Below, one piece after another: positions 17,745 through 21,652 of a stretch of DNA of 21,652 nucleotides. Under the pieces are notes generated by a model. The model did no database searches. It saw nothing but the letters and a program-made list of their open reading frames with translations, and was not told the origin of the DNA. The position numbers and the translations under genes were made by a program. Source of the DNA: Chara braunii (Eukaryota; Streptophyta; Charophyceae; Charales; Characeae); contig BFEA01000142.1 of the NCBI GenBank assembly GCA_003427395.1, forward strand, positions 1,828,446 through 1,850,097. Direction: 5' to 3'. Each line of letters starts with the position of its first letter. Position 1 is the stretch's first letter.

Positions 17745-19033
17745 CAGTTAGGCATACACTATCTGCACTACAACCCCCTGCTGGAGTCCTACCACAGCAT
17801 GTGTCTGACCGGCACCTAATTTTCTAAAAATAATCGTGTCCGGCAGGTCCCGTACTTGACCGATCAATCAAGTGGCAGCCTACAACATTCACAAAAGACT
17901 GTCAACATAGTCTAGTTGTATCGTGATTAGTTCACTTACAAAAGTTTTGCATAGAACTGGCTAGGGTAGTATACAACAGTCCTAAACTAAAACTGTCTGT
18001 GAGGTGTTAGCAGTCTGTCAACCAACTAATCAACGATAAAACTAAAATATGTTGCAGATGTATGAACAGTGGATATAGTTGTATTTAAAGTTGAGCACCA
18101 ATTAGAACCTACCCTACCCTCAATCCAACATATCGATGAGCATCAAGAGCAGCAGTGTCATAGGTGTGCAATGTCGGCCCACCCCTGTGCCCCAGGTGCA
18201 TGCTTATGACCAGGCTTGCCCATTCTTTATCCTCGCGTGCAACGAGCCGTACGTCCGAATGATCTGGCTGATCAAGAGGCCTATTTAAGGACTGCCCCCA
18301 AGGTCGCTCAGGAATTATTTAACGTCGCAATCAGGACGACGATCACAGCCAGTATCAGATCGGAACCGCATCCAGAAATGTTTATAGACGGTCTGGGAGC
18401 GTCTGCATAAGCCTGTTCAGTCCGCACACCCCTCCATCAGCGCAGCAAAGTGCCCTCATGGACAAAGCAGCCATCGCATGCGTGTACTAATCCCATTGGG
18501 TTGGCATGGTGACCGTGACCCATGTGCTTCGACCAGGGCCCTTCAGAGGCACCGCCCTTTCTCCTTCCAGATGCTTCACCGGGAAGATCGTCGTCTCTCA
18601 AGGTAGAGCGCTCTTGACACCTCACCAAAAGAGAGGACTCTCAAGTTGGACTCACTTCCTCGCGGTAAGAAGAGATTGAGAGGGTAGATAAGGTAAGGGA
18701 ACAACGTACCTGGAGATAGCTGCCCCCAACCACAGATTTCTCACCAATTGAGCTGAGTGTGCATTTGATGACCGGTCCTAGCCTCGGTACCACCCACAAT
18801 GCAATGCAGTGCCACCTCAGCTAAATGCCACATCAGCATGCTCTCATCACCAATCATACATTCCGCCGTGACCACGGCATCCCATGCCGTATAGCCTTCC
18901 GGCGCACACCTCTCTACCCAGGTCGTACGCCTAATGTTGGCCTGACGTCACAAGAACCAAATGCGAAGAAGCATCGTCAACGCACCAAGTCTGTATAACG
19001 CCAGCGCACCAAGGTAAGTGGCGAATCGAACCA
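17745..19033 (-). other. Gypsy 5' leader region, non-coding
   Basis: About 1.29 kb lies between the PBS and the gag ATG with no credible frame. The half near gag is AT-richer and the half near the PBS is GC-richer. The length is long for a gypsy leader, so part may be foreign. A GGTGCCGG word about 75 bp upstream of gag is not a convincing PBS. No RNA gene is seen. Confidence 0.45.
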
Positions 19034-19045
19034 GCTCTGATACCA
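19034..19045 (-). promoter_or_regulatory. Primer-binding site, initiator tRNA-Met type
   Basis: On the minus strand TGGTATCAGAGC is the complement of the CCA-ending 3' end of plant initiator tRNA-Met. Partial similarity continues into the T-arm text. A TTT spacer separates it from a CA dinucleotide at 19049-19050, the expected LTR end. It primes minus-strand cDNA synthesis. The nearest downstream coding region on that strand is the gypsy gag, so it most likely belongs to that element. Confidence 0.8.
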
Positions 19046-19048
19046 AAA

Positions 19049-19861
19049 TGCAAGGAACATGAATGTGGACGAAGCACAGAAATCCAAATTGCAAAATCAC
19101 ACTGAAGTCCAAGTAGTCAAAGCAAGAGCAGATAGTACAATGGAACCGAGTAACCATCCATTTGAGAACGATACAGAAGAATCGTGAGTCAATGTCCAAG
19201 CCCAATCAGGCAACACCAACAGCATAACCCAATGTAGCTCTCTCTCTTGAATGGCGCCAGGCGCCCTACCTACTCTACAGCCTATCACTACAACTACAGC
19301 ATGGAAGCAACCAGACAACTTGACGACCAGCGAGTGATGACGTCAATACCAATGCCGACCTCCTCTCCACCAGGTACGTCTCTCTCTTCACCCTCACTAT
19401 CCCTTGTTATCCCACACAGCGCCCTTCACCTCCGAAGAACCACCTTCACCCTTCACCTCTTCTGCGCCCACAGGCAGCCCGGCTATGGCCGCCAGCGCCC
19501 TGCGCCCAGGCTGCGCTCTACCGCTTAGCGCCAGCCTGCCTTCACCCAGCCTAGCGCAGCGCAGCACACTCGCAATGCAGCAGTGTGGCGGCCTTGCTCG
19601 CAATGGCCAAGATCCCAGCCTACTCGCCCTCTCTGCCTATATGCCAGTTTTGCGTGTGGGCGGCCTCCCTTGAGCCTGCGCCTGGGCCCCAGTACCTGTA
19701 CCCAGGCCCAATGCGGTTGGGGCCCACGCAGTACAGTTGTGCCTCTTTCATCCAGGCCTGCGTCCAGATTCAGATAGTGGACCGGTTTCCCATTGGCATT
19801 TTCGTTTATGTGCCCAGGGCCTAACCAACTCTGAAGGGCCCTGGTCCTTCTGCATTTGCAG
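19049..19861 (-). repeat. Candidate 5' LTR of the gypsy element (outer end uncertain)
   Basis: The inner end is well placed by the PBS. The outer end is a guess: plus-strand TGCAA at 19049 is mirrored by TTGCA ending at 19861, which would give inverted TGCAA/TTGCA ends and an LTR of about 813 bp. No second LTR copy exists in the window to confirm this. The interval is GC-rich in its middle and has no credible gene. Confidence 0.3.
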
Positions 19862-20011
19862 AGATCCGGTACTTGGTGCACTCCAACCAACTGGCGTGCG
19901 GCAACTGTATGGACCCCACTTCGTGAAATGTTTGAACAGAGGGCTCTCGGTGATTTGCTGGCCCGCCTTCACTTAGGGCGGGCATGATGCTTGCTGGGGG
20001 CCTTGGCCCAG
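19814..20011. repeat. Three hairpins in a GC-rich stretch
   Basis: CCAGGGCC (19814-19821) pairs with GGCCCTGG (19837-19844). GCCCGCC (19961-19967) pairs with GGCGGGC (19977-19983). CTGGG (19994-19998) pairs with CCCAG (20007-20011). The stems are short, and this GC-rich composition makes such pairs more likely than average. No function is assigned. Confidence 0.5.
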
Positions 20012-20097
20012 AACATGTACAACACGGCAAGGCCCCTTTTTAGGGCTCAATCCTCACAAATCAGACTTACCTTGTGAGCAGATCCATTATTTGGTCT

Positions 20098-20109
20098 GCT
20101 CCGACACCA
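20098..20109 (-). promoter_or_regulatory. Second PBS-like site (10 of 12 match to the Met type)
   Basis: On the minus strand TGGTGTCGGAGC differs from the site at 19034-19045 at two positions and likewise sits a few bases inside a CA dinucleotide (20114-20115). It reads as the PBS of a second LTR element lying outside the first one. The primer identity is uncertain because of the two differences. Confidence 0.45.
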
Positions 20110-20608
20110 AAACTGTTGCATACTCGTGAATACTTCAACAAGTATGGGCAGAACCAAGAGATTAACCAATATAGGATGAGCATGTATGCAGCGGAAGTCT
20201 GATAAATGGACTGACTCACACAGATATCACTCAACATGCAAACAATCGTGAGATGGTGGGGTCTGGGCCAATCATAGACGATGCTCAGGCCCCGTACAAT
20301 CATACACAGATGAAAGGTGGGAGGAGAGACGAAGGAGGTGGGAGATGTAGGCAGCACCAGATGTCACCGAGATAGAATCCAGTAGGTCACCGATATGGTA
20401 GTCCAAAATGTCATCGAACAAGATCAAAATGTNGTGGACAATAAGTCANCAATNTCGGAGGTACAGAGTCCTAATGTAAACGNTGTCCNATCTGTGATGC
20501 CGCCGAGTANCAACCCCAACAATCTCCAAGTCTCGAATCCGGTAAGTACCACAGCCTCTTACCACCGAAGTCCAACACTGATCTCTGTCCAACTAGTATC
20601 AAGTCTCC

Positions 20609-20694
20609 AGTCTGAAGAAGAAGAAGAAGTCTGAAGAAGAAGAAGAAGAGGAAGTCTGAAGAAGAAGGAGAAGAAGAAGTCTGAAGAAGAAGAT
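20609..20694 (+). repeat. AGTCTG(AAG)n minisatellite
   Basis: AGTCTGAAGAAG starts at 20609, 20628, 20653 and 20678, each followed by a run of AAG triplets of varying length, giving units of 19, 25 and 25 bp. It lies inside the candidate LTR. Confidence 0.85.
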
Positions 20695-20972
20695 GGCAGA
20701 GGAGGAGGAGGTGAGGAGGAGAGAGCCGGGGCCATGGAGGGAGGAGAAACTCCCTCGCCTCCTAGTACCTGGCTACGCTGCAATCCGACTGCAGGTCGAA
20801 GGTGGCTATGGCCGCCACACTGCTGATGGTTGCTGCCTGGCTCCTCGCTCGCTGCTGCTGCTCCTCCATGCTGCGCTAAGAATAGCGCTGGCGCTAACGC
20901 TCCTGCTGCTGAACCGAAACGAACTGGCGCTACCGCAGCGTCCAGTTGCTCGATACCCCACAATGAGGCTGG

Positions 20973-20991
20973 ACCGGTATTAAGTACCGGT
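20973..20991. repeat. Perfect 7-bp hairpin
   Basis: ACCGGTA-TTAAG-TACCGGT is a perfect stem with a 5-nt loop inside the candidate LTR, 38 bp before a larger hairpin. Confidence 0.6.
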
Positions 20992-21029
20992 GGAACAGAG
21001 GCCGGCCTCAATGCTGCGAGGCCTGGCCG

Positions 21030-21063
21030 TGATCTGAATCGTCCAGATCGACGGTTCAGATCA
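21030..21063. repeat. 9+4-bp hairpin
   Basis: TGATCTGAA (21030-21038) pairs with TTCAGATCA (21055-21063). After one mismatch, CGTC (21040-21043) pairs with GACG (21050-21053), leaving a 6-nt loop. It is among the longest stems in the window after the one at 46-104. Confidence 0.7.
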
Positions 21064-21278
21064 GACCGGCGGGCGGCAGCCTCAAGAGCACCGCCAGGCC
21101 CAAACGGTAATGTCGTTTGGGCCTGCCCGTCGGGTCTGGTCCGTAAGTGGCCTAAAAGGGCCAACCGACGGCCTAGAATGGCTCCGCCGTGGTAAAGGTC
21201 CGGCCTTGGGCCTGGACCGGCCACTGAACCCCAATCTGTCGGGCCTACCCAGGCCCGTGTGACACAATGTGTAACAGG

Positions 21279-21652
21279 TGAGGTGGTTTGTGCAAGGAGT
21301 AGGGGTGTGGGGAGCCGAGGTAGGAAGACCGGGTCGGGGTGCGGAGAGTCGTGGGAGAGGCAGATAGCAAGATGCGTGGGATGAAACAGGAGAGGGTTGG
21401 AGTGGGAGGTCTGGGTAGGGGGGGGGGAGATCAGGTAGAGAGCTGTACGGTGTGGGGAGGGGGAAAACTGGCGCTGGGGTGAGGTGGTTTGGGCAAGGAG
21501 TAGGGGTGTGGGGAGCCGAGGTAGGAAGACTGGGTCGGGGTGCGGAGAGTCGTAGGAGAGGCAGATAGCAAGATGCGTGGGATGAAAAAGGAGAGGGTTG
21601 GAGTGGGAGGTCTGGGTAGGGCGTCGGGGAGGGTGTGGCTGAAGAGGGTTTG
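21279..21652 (+). repeat. 201-bp tandem repeat, two copies (second cut by window end)
   Basis: TGAGGTGGTTTG starts at 21279 and again at 21480, and the next 140 bp or so match with only a few substitutions, for example GACCGGG against GACTGGG and GTGGGAG against GTAGGAG. The copies diverge after about 21620. The plus strand is very G-rich. It begins two to three bases after the candidate LTR end and may be the start of a longer satellite array. Confidence 0.9.

Larger units (their letters stand above)
13969..19048 (-). mobile_element. Ty3/gypsy LTR retrotransposon, 3' end missing
   Basis: In sense order: LTR end near 19049, PBS 19034-19045, leader, gag 17744-15903, pol with protease, RT and the start of RNase H, ending abruptly near 13970 where LINE-2 sequence begins. 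RNase H remainder, integrase, polypurine tract and 3' LTR are not found anywhere in the window, including beyond LINE-2. The rest was therefore deleted or lies elsewhere. Order PR-RT-RH after gag places it in Metaviridae (Ty3/gypsy). The clade cannot be set without integrase. Confidence 0.85.
20114..21276 (-). repeat. Candidate LTR, about 1.16 kb
   Basis: The plus-strand text starts TGTTGCATA and ends TGTGTAACA, giving inverted TGTT...AACA ends, and a PBS-like site lies just inside at 20098-20109. The interval has no recognised protein. Long frames within it (for example 20559-21224 minus) are driven by AAG triplets and GC-rich text. It contains a TCTGAAG-AAG minisatellite, hairpins and six N bases. 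No partner LTR is present, so this rests on the ends and PBS only. Confidence 0.45.

Noticed and set aside
17800-17825. GGTGCCGG word near gag as an alternative PBS
   Set aside because: It does not begin with TGG on the sense strand, the flanking text lacks a CA LTR end, and I cannot name a matching tRNA.
19022-19045. Possible 3' half of an initiator tRNA-Met gene
   Set aside because: Only the T-arm and acceptor text is similar; there is no D-arm or anticodon arm upstream. Position next to an LTR end fits a PBS better.
20559-21224. 221-residue minus-strand open frame
   Set aside because: Lies inside the candidate LTR; its content comes from CTT triplets and GC-rich repeats, and no homology is recognised.
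1-21652. An intact new multi-gene system (defence, biosynthetic cluster)
   Set aside because: All recognisable proteins are parts of decayed retroelements; no other gene set is present on either strand.

Overview
This window reads as repeat-filled, gene-poor nuclear DNA of a green-lineage (streptophyte-type) eukaryote. The sequence shows degenerate non-LTR (LINE) retrotransposons with AP-endonuclease, reverse transcriptase and CCHC domains, a Ty3/gypsy gag-pol, a primer-binding site complementary to the 3' end of a plant-type initiator tRNA-Met, two TTTAGGG-type units, microsatellites and isolated N calls. The gypsy pol wording resembles, from memory, elements of charophyte algae such as Chara. 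That species-level guess is inference only. I see no intact host gene, no tRNA or rRNA gene and no CRISPR array. || Layout, left to right. Positions 1-2695 are non-coding: a 25-bp perfect hairpin, a GC-rich nested inverted repeat, GAT microsatellites, an AT-rich short tandem repeat, a polypyrimidine tract and a GAT/GACGTC minisatellite. Positions about 2696-5720 hold LINE-1, a 5'-truncated, frameshifted minus-strand LINE that keeps RT and a C-terminal CCHC motif and seems to end in a (GAA)n tail. Positions 5721-6920 are non-coding, with a duplicated palindrome, a T15 run, several short hairpins, a telo-box-like motif and a G-rich tract. Positions about 6920-13968 hold LINE-2, a nearly complete but decayed minus-strand LINE: ORF1 (in-frame TAG stops), then ORF2 with endonuclease, RT and CCHC domains. 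Its endonuclease is split by an insert of about 1.07 kb (about 10981-12050) that I cannot classify and that is rich in perfect hairpins. || At about 13968 LINE-2 abuts the truncated RNase H of a minus-strand Ty3/gypsy element: pol 13971-15768, gag 15903-17744, leader 17745-19033, initiator-Met-type PBS 19034-19045, and an LTR end at 19049. A second LTR-end/PBS-like junction lies at 20098-20114, next to a candidate LTR of about 1.16 kb (20114-21276) with TGTT...AACA ends. The window closes with two copies of a 201-bp tandem repeat starting at 21279. || Every recognised element lies on the minus strand, so the region looks like layered insertions of same-oriented retroelements, now all defective. 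Gag and Pol would have made the capsid and enzymes of the gypsy particle. ORF1 and ORF2 would have made the LINE RNP and its target-primed reverse transcription machinery. Nothing here forms a convincing new multi-gene system. The least explained piece is the hairpin-rich insert inside the LINE-2 endonuclease.
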